Of a stretch of DNA of 64,000 nt, positions 35,431 to 44,134 are shown piece after piece. This DNA is from Sphingopyxis indica (GTDB lineage Bacteria; Pseudomonadota; Alphaproteobacteria; Sphingomonadales; Sphingomonadaceae). The stretch spans positions 558,001 through 622,000 of the forward strand of contig NZ_FZPA01000001.1 in the NCBI RefSeq assembly GCF_900188185.1. Reading direction: 5' to 3'. The notes under the pieces are model-generated. The model was not told where the DNA came from. It did not search any database and saw only the letters and a list, made by a program, of their open reading frames with translations. Position 1 is the first letter of the stretch. Every line of letters starts with the position of its first letter. The position numbers and the translations under genes are program-made.

Positions 35431-36957
35431 ATGATCAAGCATGCGCTCAGCGTAACCCGTCAGGCCGACTTCGCGGCCTGGTATCAGGACGTCATTGCCG
35501 AAGCCGACCTTGCCGAAGAATCGGGGGTGCGCGGCTGCATGGTCATCAAGCCGTGGGGCTATGGCATCTGGGAACGCATCCAGGCGGTAATGGACGCGGC
35601 GATCAAGGACGCGGGGGTGCAAAACGCCTATTTCCCGCTGTTCATCCCCTTGAGCTTCTTTGAAAAGGAAGCCGACCATGTCGATGGTTTCGCGAAGGAA
35701 ATGGCGGTCGTCACGCACCACCGGCTGATCGCGGACGGCAAGGGCAAGCTCGTTCCCGATCCCGAGGCGAAGCTCGAGGAACCGCTGATCGTCCGCCCGA
35801 CGTCGGAAACCGTGATCGGTTCGGCGATGAGCCGCTGGGTGCAGAGCTGGCGCGACCTGCCGCTGAAGGTCAACCAATGGGCCAACGTCGTGCGCTGGGA
35901 AATGCGCACGCGCATGTTCCTGCGCACCAGCGAATTCCTGTGGCAGGAAGGCCATACCGCGCACGCGACGCGCGACGACGCGATGGACGAGACGCTGCGC
36001 GCGCTCGAAATGTATCGCAGCTTCACCGAGGAGGTCCTCGCCATGCCCGTGATCGCAGGCGAAAAGCCCGAGCATGAGCGCTTCCCCGGCGCGGTTGCGA
36101 CCTATTCGATCGAAGCGATGATGCAGGACGGCAAGGCGCTGCAGGCCGGCACCTCGCATTATCTGGGCACCGGCTTCGCCGAGGCGGCGAACATCCGCTA
36201 TCAGGACAAGGACGGTGGCCACAGCCTTTGCCACACGACGAGCTGGGGCACCTCGACACGCATGATCGGCGGCGTCATCATGACGCACGGCGACGACGAC
36301 GGGCTGCGCTGCCCTCCGCGCATCGCGCCGCACCAGATCGTGATCGTGCCGATGCTGCGCGACAATGAGGAGGATGCCGCGATCCTCGGCTATTGCCGCG
36401 ACCTCGAAGCGCGTTTGAAGGCGCTCGACGCTTTCCGCGAGCCGGTGCGCGTGCTGCTCGACGCGAGCGCGAACAAGGCGCAGACCAAGCGCTGGGGCTG
36501 GGTCAAGAAGGGCGCGCCGATCATCCTCGAAATCGGCCCGCGCGACGTTGCCGGCGGCAAGGTCGCGGTGATCCGCCGCGACCGGCTCTATCAGGAGAGC
36601 GGCAAGCTCGACACCTCCTTCACACCGAAGGACGAGTTCGTCGGTGGCGCCGTCGCGATGCTCGAGGACATCCAGCGGACCCTCCATGCCGAAGCGAAGG
36701 AGCGGATGCATGCGAACATCCGCCGCGACGTCACCGACCTCGCGGCGCATTTCGGCGGCGACGACAAGTTCGTCGGCTGGGTCGAAGTGCAATGGTCGCG
36801 TCCCACGGGTGCGGTGCTCGACGGGATTGTCGAGCAGCTCAAGGCGCTCAAGCTGACGATGCGCAACACTCCCCTCGACGCGGCGCCCGCCGACGGCGCT
36901 TGTTTCTTCACCGGCGAGCCAGCGGTCGAGCGCGTGCTGATCGGGCGGACTTACTGA
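35431..36957 (+). CDS. proS: prolyl-tRNA synthetase, eukaryote/archaeon-like type
   Basis: A 508-residue class II synthetase charging tRNA-Pro. Motif 2-like region FLWQEGHTAH, motif 3-like GGVIMTHGDDDGLRCPPRIA, and the anticodon domain with HQIVIVPMLRD support it. It opens with ARQADFAAWYQDVIAEADL-like sequence of the archaeal/eukaryotic-type ProRS, lacks the large editing insertion of E. coli-type ProRS, and ends CFFTGEPAVERVLIGRTY, the C-terminal domain with the terminal Tyr. Standalone, 41 bp after phaR. Confidence 0.94.
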   Translation: MIKHALSVTRQADFAAWYQDVIAEADLAEESGVRGCMVIKPWGYGIWERIQAVMDAAIKDAGVQNAYFPLFIPLSFFEKEADHVDGFAKEMAVVTHHRLIADGKGKLVPDPEAKLEEPLIVRPTSETVIGSAMSRWVQSWRDLPLKVNQWANVVRWEMRTRMFLRTSEFLWQEGHTAHATRDDAMDETLRALEMYRSFTEEVLAMPVIAGEKPEHERFPGAVATYSIEAMMQDGKALQAGTSHYLGTGFAEAANIRYQDKDGGHSLCHTTSWGTSTRMIGGVIMTHGDDDGLRCPPRIAPHQIVIVPMLRDNEEDAAILGYCRDLEARLKALDAFREPVRVLLDASANKAQTKRWGWVKKGAPIILEIGPRDVAGGKVAVIRRDRLYQESGKLDTSFTPKDEFVGGAVAMLEDIQRTLHAEAKERMHANIRRDVTDLAAHFGGDDKFVGWVEVQWSRPTGAVLDGIVEQLKALKLTMRNTPLDAAPADGACFFTGEPAVERVLIGRTY

Positions 36958-37028
36958 TCCGCGACGCCCTTGCACCGGGGGGCGCGGCGTTCTAGCCTTC
37001 GCATCGAGGGGCTCGAAGGAGACTGTCG

Positions 37029-37379
37029 ATGCGATACCCCCTGCTGGTCGCGGCCGCGACGCTGGCCTTCGCCGCGCTTCCCGCCGCCGCCCATCACGGC
37101 TGGTCGTCCTATGACGAGACCAAGCCGGTCACCCTGACTGCGTCTTTCACCGAATTGTCGTGGGGCAATCCGCACGGCAGCGCGAAGATGCGCTGGAAGG
37201 GCAAGGTCTGGGACGTCATTCTGGCGCCGGTTGGCCGTATGGAAGCGCGCGGGCTGACGCGCGCCGAGATCGAGCCCGGCAAACGCTTTCGCCTGACCGG
37301 CTATCTGCGGCGCGATGGCACCGCCGAAATGCGGGTCGAGCGGTTGATGATCGGCGAGAAGACGGTCGAACTGCGCTGA
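37029..37379 (+). CDS. DUF6152-type periplasmic protein
   Basis: 116 residues. A signal peptide (MRYPLLVAAATLAFAALPAAA) is followed immediately by HHGWSSYDETKPVTLTA, which is diagnostic for this uncharacterised family, and WGNPHGSAKMRWKGK. The mature part is a small beta-rich domain, possibly an OB-like fold. The two N-terminal histidines of the mature protein could bind a metal (inference). It is followed 9 bp later by a membrane protein that commonly accompanies it, so the two probably work together. Confidence 0.78.
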   Translation: MRYPLLVAAATLAFAALPAAAHHGWSSYDETKPVTLTASFTELSWGNPHGSAKMRWKGKVWDVILAPVGRMEARGLTRAEIEPGKRFRLTGYLRRDGTAEMRVERLMIGEKTVELR

Positions 37380-37388
37380 GGAACCCCC

Positions 37389-37874
37389 GTGGAGTCCGTT
37401 CTGAGCGCCGTCGCGGCGTGGCTCGATACGGTCGGCATCGGACCATGGTCGCGCGGATCGGCGCTTGTCTACCCCGTCGCCAACACGCTGCACCTGCTCG
37501 GCCTCGTCATGCTGGTCGGCGGAATCGGCATCGTCGATCTGCGGATCATGGGCCTGTGGCGGAGCTTGCCGATCGCGGAGCTGTCGCGCGCGCTGACGCC
37601 GGTCGCCGTCGCCGGACTGGTGCTGATGGCGGCAAGCGGCACGATCCTGTTTGCCGCCGATGGCGTTGCGCTCGCGCGGTCCGGCATCTTCGCGCGAAAG
37701 CTGGTCATCATCGCCGCTGCGTTAGCGAACGCGGCCGCCTTCAGACGGGCGTGGGGCCCGCACATGGCGCGCTGGACGGACCGGGCTCCGCGCGCAGCGC
37801 GGGCGATGGCCGGGGCGTCGCTGCTCCTGTGGCTCGCGGCGGGGGCGTCGGGACGCTGGATCGCCTATGGCTGA
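37389..37874 (+). CDS. DUF6644-type small membrane protein
   Basis: 161 residues from GTG 37389. Four hydrophobic segments are visible: around 23-45 (ALVYPVANTLHLLGLVMLVGG), 67-88, 100-118 and 138-155. A histidine in the first helix and conserved aromatic residues recall cytochrome-like or copper-related membrane proteins, but nothing decides function. It pairs with the DUF6152 protein upstream. Its stop lies 61 bp before the rnr start; a longer rnr frame overlaps it, which I reject. Confidence 0.75.
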   Translation: MESVLSAVAAWLDTVGIGPWSRGSALVYPVANTLHLLGLVMLVGGIGIVDLRIMGLWRSLPIAELSRALTPVAVAGLVLMAASGTILFAADGVALARSGIFARKLVIIAAALANAAAFRRAWGPHMARWTDRAPRAARAMAGASLLLWLAAGASGRWIAYG

Positions 37875-37935
37875 CCATGGCGGGGACGCGCTATCGCTTG
37901 GTAAAGCCCGTTTGCGCGCTTATAGCCCTGGGGCA

Positions 37936-40362
37936 ATGAAAAAACGTCCGAATAAATCGCCCGGCCTGCCGACCAGCCAACAGATTCTCGACTTCATTAC
38001 GACGTCCGATCAGCCGGTGGGAAAGCGCGAGATCGCGAAGCATTTCGCACTCCACGGCAATGATAAGATCGCGTTGAAGGCGCTGCTCAAGGACATGACC
38101 GACGAGGGGCTGGTCGATCTGGCGCCGGGCCGCGCCTTTCACAAGCATGGCGGACTGCCGCGCGTGACGGTGCTGCGCGTCGCGGCGATCGAAGGCAGCA
38201 ATGTCTGGACGGTGCCCGAACGCTGGGAAGGCGCTGGCCCCGCGCCGCGTTTGCGGGTGATGGAAAAAGGACGCCGAGGAGGCGCGCTCGGGGTCGGCGA
38301 CCGCATCCTCGCGCGCACCGAGGAGCGCGGCAGCGGCCATGTCGCGCACCCGATGAAGCGCCTGGCGGCCAGCGCCGAAATGGTGATCGGCGTGCTCGTC
38401 GAGGACAAGTCGCCGGGCGGCAAGACTATGATCTGGTTGCGCCCCGCCGACAAGCGCGCGCGCTTCGATTTCGCGGTTGCCGACAAGGGCGATGCCAAGA
38501 TCGGCGATCTGGTCCGCGCCGAACTGACAGGGCGTGGGCCGGCGACCAGGGCGAAGGTCATCGACCGTATCGGCGATCCCTTCGCGCCGAAGTCGCTGAG
38601 CATGATCGCGATCGCGCGGCACGAGATTCCGCACATCTTCGACGGCGAAACGCTCGCCGAGGCCGAGAAGGCGGCGAAACTGCCGCTCACGCCCGACGGT
38701 CGCGAGGATTTGCGCGACCTGCCGATCGTCGCGATCGACCCGCGCGACGCACGCGACCATGACGATGCCGTCTGGGCGGCGCCCGACGACGATCCGGCGA
38801 ACAAGGGCGGCTGGCGCGCAATCGTCGCGATCGCCGACGTCAGCTTCTACGTCCGCCCCGACGGCGCGCTCGACCGCGAGGCGCGGCGGCGCGGCAACAG
38901 CGTCTATTTCCCCGACCAGGTCGTGCCGATGCTGCCCGAAACGCTGTCCGCGGGCGTCTGTTCGCTGAAGGCGGGCGAGGACCGCGCGGCGATGGCGTGC
39001 CACCTCGTCGTCGACAAGCATGGCAAGGTGACATCATGGCGCTTCGCGCGCGCGCTGGTGCGGCTTCGGGCGAATATCGCCTATGAGGATGCGCAGGCGA
39101 TGATCGACGGCGACCCGATCCTCCCCGGAACGGGGAGGGGGACCAGCGAAGCTGGTGGAGGGGCACCCTCGGGGAAGCGTGCCGCCGAAACCTCGCACAA
39201 ACCGCATGTGCCCCTCCACCATCCTGCGGATGGTCCCCCTCCCCGTGCCGGGGAGGATCTGCTGCCCGCTCTGCAAAACCTCTGGGGCTGCTGGGCACTG
39301 CTCGCCAAGGCGCGCGCGGCGCGGGCGCCGCTTGAGCTTGACCTGCCCGAACGGCAGGTGATCCTCGACGATCAGGGCAATATCGCCGAAATCCGCCTCC
39401 GCGAGCGGCTCGACGCGCATCGGCTGATCGAGGATTATATGATCGCGGCGAACGTCGCGGCGGCGAAGGCGCTCGAGGCGAAGAAATCGCCGGTGATGTA
39501 TCGCATCCACGAGCCGCCGAGCCGCGAGAAGCTCGTCAGCCTGAAGGAGTATCTCGACAGCTTCGACCGGAATTTCGCGCTCGGTCAGGTGATTACCCCG
39601 GCGGTGTTCAACCGGCTGATCGACGGCTTCTCGGACGACGACCGCTTGCCCGAGATCATGGAAGCGATCCTGCGCAGCCAGACGCAGGCCTATTATGGCC
39701 CCGCCAACTCGGGGCATTTCGGCCTCGCACTCGGCAGCTACGCGCATTTCACTTCGCCGATCCGCCGCTACGCCGACCTGATCGTCCACCGCGCGCTTGT
39801 CGATTCCTGGCGCCTTGAGGTGCCGGGCAAGGCGAAGGGGCTTCCCGAACGCACCGGGCTCGGCGAGGCCGACGCCAAGGGGCTGTCGCGCATCGGCGAG
39901 ACGATCAGCGGCCTCGAACGCCGCGCGATGGAGGCCGAGCGCGAGACGATCGACCGCTATGTTGCCGCCTATCTCGCTGGCAAGGTCGGCGAGATAGTGC
40001 CTGCGCGGATCACGGGTGTGCAGCCCTTCGGTTTCTTCGCCACGGTCGACGGGCTCGGCGGCGACGGGCTGGTGCCGGTCTCGACGCTGGGCAGCGAGCG
40101 CTTCTTCTATGACGAGGCGGCACGGACGCTCGATAGCGAACATGGCCGCGTCAGCTATTCGGTCGGCCAGCGGCTCGCATTGCGGCTGATGGAGGCCAAC
40201 CCGGTCAGCGGCGCGCTGCGCTTCGAACTCCCTGACGTGCCCGAAGGCGCATCGGTAAAGCGACCGCCGCGGCGCGAGGGCAAAGGGAAGGGCGGGGCCA
40301 AGCCTATGGTCGGCAAGCGCGGACGGCCGAAGAATATCCGCCATCAGGGGCGGCGGCGGTGA
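37936..40362 (+). CDS. rnr: ribonuclease R, carrying an in-frame palindromic insertion
   Basis: 808 residues from ATG 37936 (MKKRPNKSPGLPTSQQIL). A 3'-5' exoribonuclease for structured RNA. Order: N-terminal winged helix (about 10-70), cold-shock domains, RNB catalytic domain with IDPRDARDHDDAVWA (metal-binding aspartates, near 270) and SGHFGLALGSYAHFTSPIRRYADL, then an S1 domain (ARITGVQPFGFFATVDGLGG) and a basic tail. Residues 395-441 are encoded by a 141-bp palindromic element (39118-39258) and are not expected in the family: after YEDAQAMIDGDP the conserved sequence resumes at LLPALQNLWGCW. The frame is kept and flanking catalytic residues are intact, so activity may survive. Confidence 0.94.
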   Translation: MKKRPNKSPGLPTSQQILDFITTSDQPVGKREIAKHFALHGNDKIALKALLKDMTDEGLVDLAPGRAFHKHGGLPRVTVLRVAAIEGSNVWTVPERWEGAGPAPRLRVMEKGRRGGALGVGDRILARTEERGSGHVAHPMKRLAASAEMVIGVLVEDKSPGGKTMIWLRPADKRARFDFAVADKGDAKIGDLVRAELTGRGPATRAKVIDRIGDPFAPKSLSMIAIARHEIPHIFDGETLAEAEKAAKLPLTPDGREDLRDLPIVAIDPRDARDHDDAVWAAPDDDPANKGGWRAIVAIADVSFYVRPDGALDREARRRGNSVYFPDQVVPMLPETLSAGVCSLKAGEDRAAMACHLVVDKHGKVTSWRFARALVRLRANIAYEDAQAMIDGDPILPGTGRGTSEAGGGAPSGKRAAETSHKPHVPLHHPADGPPPRAGEDLLPALQNLWGCWALLAKARAARAPLELDLPERQVILDDQGNIAEIRLRERLDAHRLIEDYMIAANVAAAKALEAKKSPVMYRIHEPPSREKLVSLKEYLDSFDRNFALGQVITPAVFNRLIDGFSDDDRLPEIMEAILRSQTQAYYGPANSGHFGLALGSYAHFTSPIRRYADLIVHRALVDSWRLEVPGKAKGLPERTGLGEADAKGLSRIGETISGLERRAMEAERETIDRYVAAYLAGKVGEIVPARITGVQPFGFFATVDGLGGDGLVPVSTLGSERFFYDEAARTLDSEHGRVSYSVGQRLALRLMEANPVSGALRFELPDVPEGASVKRPPRREGKGKGGAKPMVGKRGRPKNIRHQGRRR
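39118..39258. repeat. palindromic element family B inside rnr
   Basis: It starts ATCCTCCCCGGAACGGGGAG and ends with its inverted form (CTCCCCGTGCCGGGGAGGAT). The terminal arms match over about 27 bp with one mismatch, and an inner pair TGGTGGAGGGGCAC/GTGCCCCTCCACCA follows. Its 141 bp equal 47 codons, so the frame is preserved. Termini match the intergenic element at 13155-13290. Confidence 0.92.
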
Positions 40363-40411
40363 TCTATTCTTCCTGTCATGAGAAGACGATCGCACCGTCT
40401 GCAAGCACGAG

Positions 40412-40580
40412 GGCCGACGGCGGTTTTGGGGTGGTTAGCGGTCGTCCGACCAACCCCTCCTCTTCAGAGGAGGGGCAGCGAGACTTGCCAGCTTGCTGGC
40501 TTAGTCGCAGCGGGGTGGTGCATGGCGTCTTGCGCGCTGTCGCGCGCCACCACCCCAACCCCTCCTCTGAAGAGGAGGGG
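40412..40580. repeat. palindromic repeats after rnr (family G copy 2 and a family B-like pair)
   Basis: 40412-40450 is a degenerate copy of the 12841 palindrome (GGCGGTTTTGGGGTGGTTAG). Arms CCCCTCCTCTTCAGAGGAGG at 40454 and CCCCTCCTCTGAAGAGGAGG at 40559 are each self-complementary and mutually inverted. This fills most of the 302-bp gap between the convergent rnr and regulator genes. I see no gene in it. Confidence 0.75.
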
Positions 40581-40664
40581 CTTATTATTGCGTCCCCTCC
40601 CGCCCGCTTGCCGCCATCCCGTTTTGGTTTGCAAACGGTATAATCTTCTCGTCGGAAGAAGGCC

Positions 40665-41453
40665 TTATTCTCGCTGTAGCGCCAGCTCGCGCAGCAATGC
40701 CGCACTTTCGGCGTCCGCCGGGAAAAAAGCCTCGATGGCCAGCTCGGACAGCGTGATGTCGAGCGGCGTGCCGAATACCGTCACCGTCGATACGAAGCGA
40801 ATTGGCCCCGCGGGCGTGTTCAGGATCAGCGGCACCGCGATGCCGTTCGCCTCGGCAATGTAATCCTCTGCATCGTCCGCATCATAGGCCGCCAGCTCGT
40901 CGCGCAGCGCTGCGAGGCCAGCGTCGGCGGTCGCCTCGATCTGGCCGCCCAGGCGGTGCAATATATGCGCCCGCCATTCGGCGCGATTTTCGATATGCGG
41001 CGCGAGGCCGTGCGGATGCAGCGCGATGCGCAGCACATTGGCGGGCGGTTCGAGAAGGGCAGGGTCGACGAGCGCGGTGAGGAGCGTGATCGCTCCATTC
41101 GCCGCGACCATGTTCCAGTGTCGATCTACCGCCAGCGCCGGATAGGGCTCGTGGCCTTTCAGCACATGCTCGACGATCGCACGCATCCCGGCCATTTCGG
41201 CGCTGTCGAGCGCGCGTTCGCGATAGTCGGGCGCGAAGCCCGCCGCGAGCAGCAGCGCGTTGCGCGCGCGGTGCGGCACCTGAAGCCGTTCGGCGATCCG
41301 CTCGATCATCTGCGGACTCGGCCGCGACCGTCCCGTTTCGATGAAGCTCAGATGACGCGTCGAGATGTCGGTTTCGAGCGCGAGGTCCATCTGGCTCATC
41401 CGGCGCCGCGTGCGCCATTCGCGCAGCTGTTCGCCCAGGGGTGCGACCTGCAT
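40665..41453 (-). CDS. Xre-family regulator with MmyB-like ligand-binding domain
   Basis: 262 residues. N-terminal helix-turn-helix (LREWRTRRRMSQMDLALETD, ISTRHLSFIETGRSRPSPQM), then the MmyB-like PAS-type domain (about 100-250) with VDRHWNMVAANGAITLLTAL and the closing FVSTVTVFGTPLDITLSELA, FFPADAES. Family members often control an adjacent divergent short-chain dehydrogenase or membrane protein; here the divergent neighbour is the small membrane protein at 41573. Ligand unknown, possibly a fatty acid as seen bound in some homologues. Confidence 0.87.
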   Translation of the reverse strand: MQVAPLGEQLREWRTRRRMSQMDLALETDISTRHLSFIETGRSRPSPQMIERIAERLQVPHRARNALLLAAGFAPDYRERALDSAEMAGMRAIVEHVLKGHEPYPALAVDRHWNMVAANGAITLLTALVDPALLEPPANVLRIALHPHGLAPHIENRAEWRAHILHRLGGQIEATADAGLAALRDELAAYDADDAEDYIAEANGIAVPLILNTPAGPIRFVSTVTVFGTPLDITLSELAIEAFFPADAESAALLRELALQRE

Positions 41454-41502
41454 TCCACGTCTCCTTCACCCTGTCGGCTAGCGCGCCAGCGTTCCGATTT
41501 CC

Positions 41503-41519
41503 ATTACCTCGCGCGTAAT
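41503..41519. promoter_or_regulatory. candidate operator of the MmyB-like regulator
   Basis: ATTAC-CTCGCGC-GTAAT is an inverted repeat in the 119-bp gap between the regulator and the divergent membrane protein. This position is typical for autoregulatory sites of this family; the binding is inferred. Confidence 0.4.
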
Positions 41520-41572
41520 CGACGCCATGTCGATTCGGGTTCAATTGGAACGGGTTCGAAAGGAGATCCGTC

Positions 41573-41968
41573 ATGCCCAGCTTCAACCTCAAGACCACGC
41601 TGATCGTCGATGCCGTCACCTGCACGGCTCTTTTCTTGCTTTGCGTCTTCGCAACCGTCACGGTCGCCGCGCTGCTCGGCCTCCCCTCCGATGTGGTGAC
41701 CGTGGCGGGATGGATCGGGCTGCCGTCGGCGGCGCTGATGCTGCTCGTCGCCTTTCAGAAGGAGCCGAGCAAGGGGCTCGCCAATCTGATCGCGGTCGGC
41801 AATCTGGGCTGGGTCGCGGCGAGTTTCGCCGTGATCGCCATTTTCGCCGCGCAGATGACGTGGCTCGGCATCGTCATCGTCGCCGTTCAGGCGCTCGTCG
41901 TGCTTGAAATGGCGCTGCTCGAAGCGAAAGGCGCGGCGGCGCTGCCGCGCCCGGCGGCGACCGCCTGA
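41573..41968 (+). CDS. small integral membrane protein
   Basis: 131 residues with four predicted transmembrane segments (about 12-35, 42-60, 70-92 and 94-114) and an Ala/Pro-rich cytoplasmic end. I do not recognise a functional family. AAAGGAG lies 6-9 nt before the ATG. It diverges from the MmyB-like regulator, which is probably its regulator. Such pairs are frequent in sphingomonads, but nothing in the sequence shows transport or enzymatic residues. Confidence 0.72.
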   Translation: MPSFNLKTTLIVDAVTCTALFLLCVFATVTVAALLGLPSDVVTVAGWIGLPSAALMLLVAFQKEPSKGLANLIAVGNLGWVAASFAVIAIFAAQMTWLGIVIVAVQALVVLEMALLEAKGAAALPRPAATA

Positions 41969-42114
41969 CCTCTCCCGGCCCTCGCCGGAACCTGACGGAG
42001 CGGTCGCGCGCCGCTCCGTTCCTCTTGCGTAATAACATTACATCGAACGGTTGCATTGCTTCGCGCGCCGCCCCAAAGTCCGCGCCTGCCAAATCGACAC
42101 GCAAAGGGGTTCGC

Positions 42115-44064
42115 ATGGTCCGCTCGTTCCTGTTCGTCACTTTGTCCGCGGTTGCGCTGACCGGCGCCTCGATCGCCAGCGCGACCACAAATGTGGCACC
42201 CAAGGCGGCGCAGATGCGGGCGGATATTCCCGACAAATTCTCGGTCCCGAACGAAGACGCCGACTATGACAAGCGCGTCGAAATGATCCCGATGCGCGAC
42301 GGCACAAGGCTCTATACGGTGATCGTCGTGCCGAAGGGGGCGAAGAACGCCCCGATCGTGCTGACGCGCACCCCCTATAATGCGAAGGGCCGCGCGAACC
42401 GCATGGACAGTCCGAGCATGTTGTCGACGCTGCCGCTCTCCGACGAGATTTTCGTGAAGGACGGCTATATCCGCGTCTATCAGGACATTCGCGGCAAATA
42501 TGGGTCGGAAGGTGACTATGTCGTCAATCGCCCGCCGGTCGGCCCGCTCAACCCGACCAAGGTCGATCACACCACCGACGCGTGGGACACGATCGACTGG
42601 CTGGTGAACAGGAAGAACCTGCCCGAATCGAACGGCCGCGTCGGCATGATCGGTTCGTCCTATGAAGGCTTCACCGTCGTGATGGCGCTGCTCCATCCGC
42701 ACCCCGCGCTGAAAGTCGCGGCGCCCGAAAGCCCGATGGTCGACGGCTGGATGGGCGACGACTGGTTCCATTACGGCGCGTTCCGCCTCGCCAATATCGC
42801 GTGGATCGGCGCGCAGACCGGCTACAAGGGCGAAGGCAAGGCGCCGCCGACCGGGGGCTATGACGATTACGACAATTTCCGCCACGGATCGGCGAACGAC
42901 TGGGCGCAGAAGCAGGGCTATGCCCAGCTTCCCTTCTGGCAGAAGATGCTCGACCACACCGCTTACGATGAATTCTGGCAGCAGCAGGCGCTCGACAAGC
43001 TCGTCGCCGCCAATCCGTCGAACGTCCCGACCTTGTGGGAGCAGGGGCTTTGGGACCAGGAGGATATGTACGGCGCGATCATGAGCTGGGAAGCGCTGAA
43101 GGCCAAGGGCAAGATGGGGAACAACTTTCTCGTCATGGGTCCGTGGCGGCACAGCCAGATCAATCGCGAAGGGCGCTCGCTCGGCCCGTTCGAGTGGAAT
43201 GGCGACACTGCGGCGCAGTTCCGCAAGGAGATGGTGCTGCCGCTGTTCAACCAATATCTGAAGGACGGGCCGCCCGCGAACCTGCCCGCCGCGGCGATCT
43301 ACAATAGCGGCGAGAACCGCTGGGATCGCTTCACCACCTGGCCGCTCGCGTGCGAGAGCGGATGCAGCGCACCGCTGACCCCGATCTATGTGGGCCCCGA
43401 CGGCGGCCTCGGCTTTGACAAGCCTGCTTCGAGCAGCACCAGCTATGTCTCCGACCCCGCGAAGCCGGTGCCGCACCTGCCGCGCCCGGTGAACTTCCGC
43501 GACGGGCGCTGGGGCGACTGGCTGGTCAGCGACCAGCGCCACGCCGACGGCCGCCCCGACGTGCTGACCTTCCAGACTGACGTGCTCAAGGAACCGGTGC
43601 GCGTGTCGGGTGCGCCGATCGCGAACATCTTTGCGAAGATCACGGGATCGGACGTCGATTTCGTCGTCAAACTGATCGACGTCCTGCCTGCCGAGAATGC
43701 GACCGATCCCGAAATGGGTGGCTATCAGCTGCCGATCAGTCTCGACATCTTCCGCGGCCGCTATCGCGACAGCTTTACGAAGCCGACCGCGATCCCGTCG
43801 GGGGTGACGCAGAATTACAAATTCCGCCTGCCGACGGTGAACCATGTGTTCCAGCCGGGGCACCGGATCATGATCCAGATCCAGTCGAGCCTCTTCCCGC
43901 TCTATGACCGCAATCCGCAAACCTTCGTTCCCAACATCTTCCTCGCCAAGCCCGAGGATTACAAGAAGGAGGAGATCACGATCCTGCAGGGCGGCGATAC
44001 GCCGAGCGGCGTTTTGCTGCCGGTGGTGGCGGTCGACCAGTCGGCGGTGAAGGCGGGGCGGTAA
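42115..44064 (+). CDS. CocE/NonD-family hydrolase (alpha-amino acid ester hydrolase-like)
   Basis: 649 residues with a signal peptide (MVRSFLFVTLSAVALTGASI, cleavage near ASA). The S15/CocE fold shows PMRDGTRLYTVIVVPKG, the nucleophile serine in GMIGSSYEGFTVVMALLHP, PESPMVDGWMGDDWFHYGAF, and a late MVMGPWRHSQ-like stretch (LVMGPWRHSQINREG) with the catalytic histidine; a jelly-roll domain follows. The SSYEGF and DDWFHYGA motifs are those of alpha-amino acid ester hydrolases that act on beta-lactam side-chain esters and amides, so a periplasmic peptidase/esterase is likely. I use ATG 42115 with AAAGGGG upstream. Confidence 0.87.
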   Translation: MVRSFLFVTLSAVALTGASIASATTNVAPKAAQMRADIPDKFSVPNEDADYDKRVEMIPMRDGTRLYTVIVVPKGAKNAPIVLTRTPYNAKGRANRMDSPSMLSTLPLSDEIFVKDGYIRVYQDIRGKYGSEGDYVVNRPPVGPLNPTKVDHTTDAWDTIDWLVNRKNLPESNGRVGMIGSSYEGFTVVMALLHPHPALKVAAPESPMVDGWMGDDWFHYGAFRLANIAWIGAQTGYKGEGKAPPTGGYDDYDNFRHGSANDWAQKQGYAQLPFWQKMLDHTAYDEFWQQQALDKLVAANPSNVPTLWEQGLWDQEDMYGAIMSWEALKAKGKMGNNFLVMGPWRHSQINREGRSLGPFEWNGDTAAQFRKEMVLPLFNQYLKDGPPANLPAAAIYNSGENRWDRFTTWPLACESGCSAPLTPIYVGPDGGLGFDKPASSSTSYVSDPAKPVPHLPRPVNFRDGRWGDWLVSDQRHADGRPDVLTFQTDVLKEPVRVSGAPIANIFAKITGSDVDFVVKLIDVLPAENATDPEMGGYQLPISLDIFRGRYRDSFTKPTAIPSGVTQNYKFRLPTVNHVFQPGHRIMIQIQSSLFPLYDRNPQTFVPNIFLAKPEDYKKEEITILQGGDTPSGVLLPVVAVDQSAVKAGR

Positions 44065-44071
44065 ACTTCCA

Positions 44072-44120
44072 AAGCTGTGTGCTCCCGCGGAGCCGAAGGC
44101 GGCGCGGGGACACACGGCTT
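44072..44120. terminator. palindrome between convergent genes (bidirectional terminator or repeat)
   Basis: AAGCTGTGTGCTCCCGCG and CGCGGGGACACACGGCTT are inverted copies with three mismatches around a short loop. It lies between the converging esterase and universal stress genes and lacks a strong T-tract, so it could be another dispersed palindrome. Confidence 0.5.
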
Positions 44121-44134
44121 CTTCGAAAATGGCG

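Noticed and set aside
37867..37935. Longer N-terminus for rnr
   Set aside because: The extra 23 codons overlap the DUF6644 gene's end and have no conservation pattern; ATG 37936 starts the usual basic Lys-rich leader.
39118..40580. CRISPR-like array from closely spaced repeats
   Set aside because: Repeats are inverted, of unequal spacing and partly in a gene; there are no regular spacers or cas genes.
41548..41572. Second EcfG-like promoter before the membrane protein at 41573
   Set aside because: GGAAC is present, but the expected CGTT at 16-17 bp is absent and the position would overlap the ribosome-binding site.
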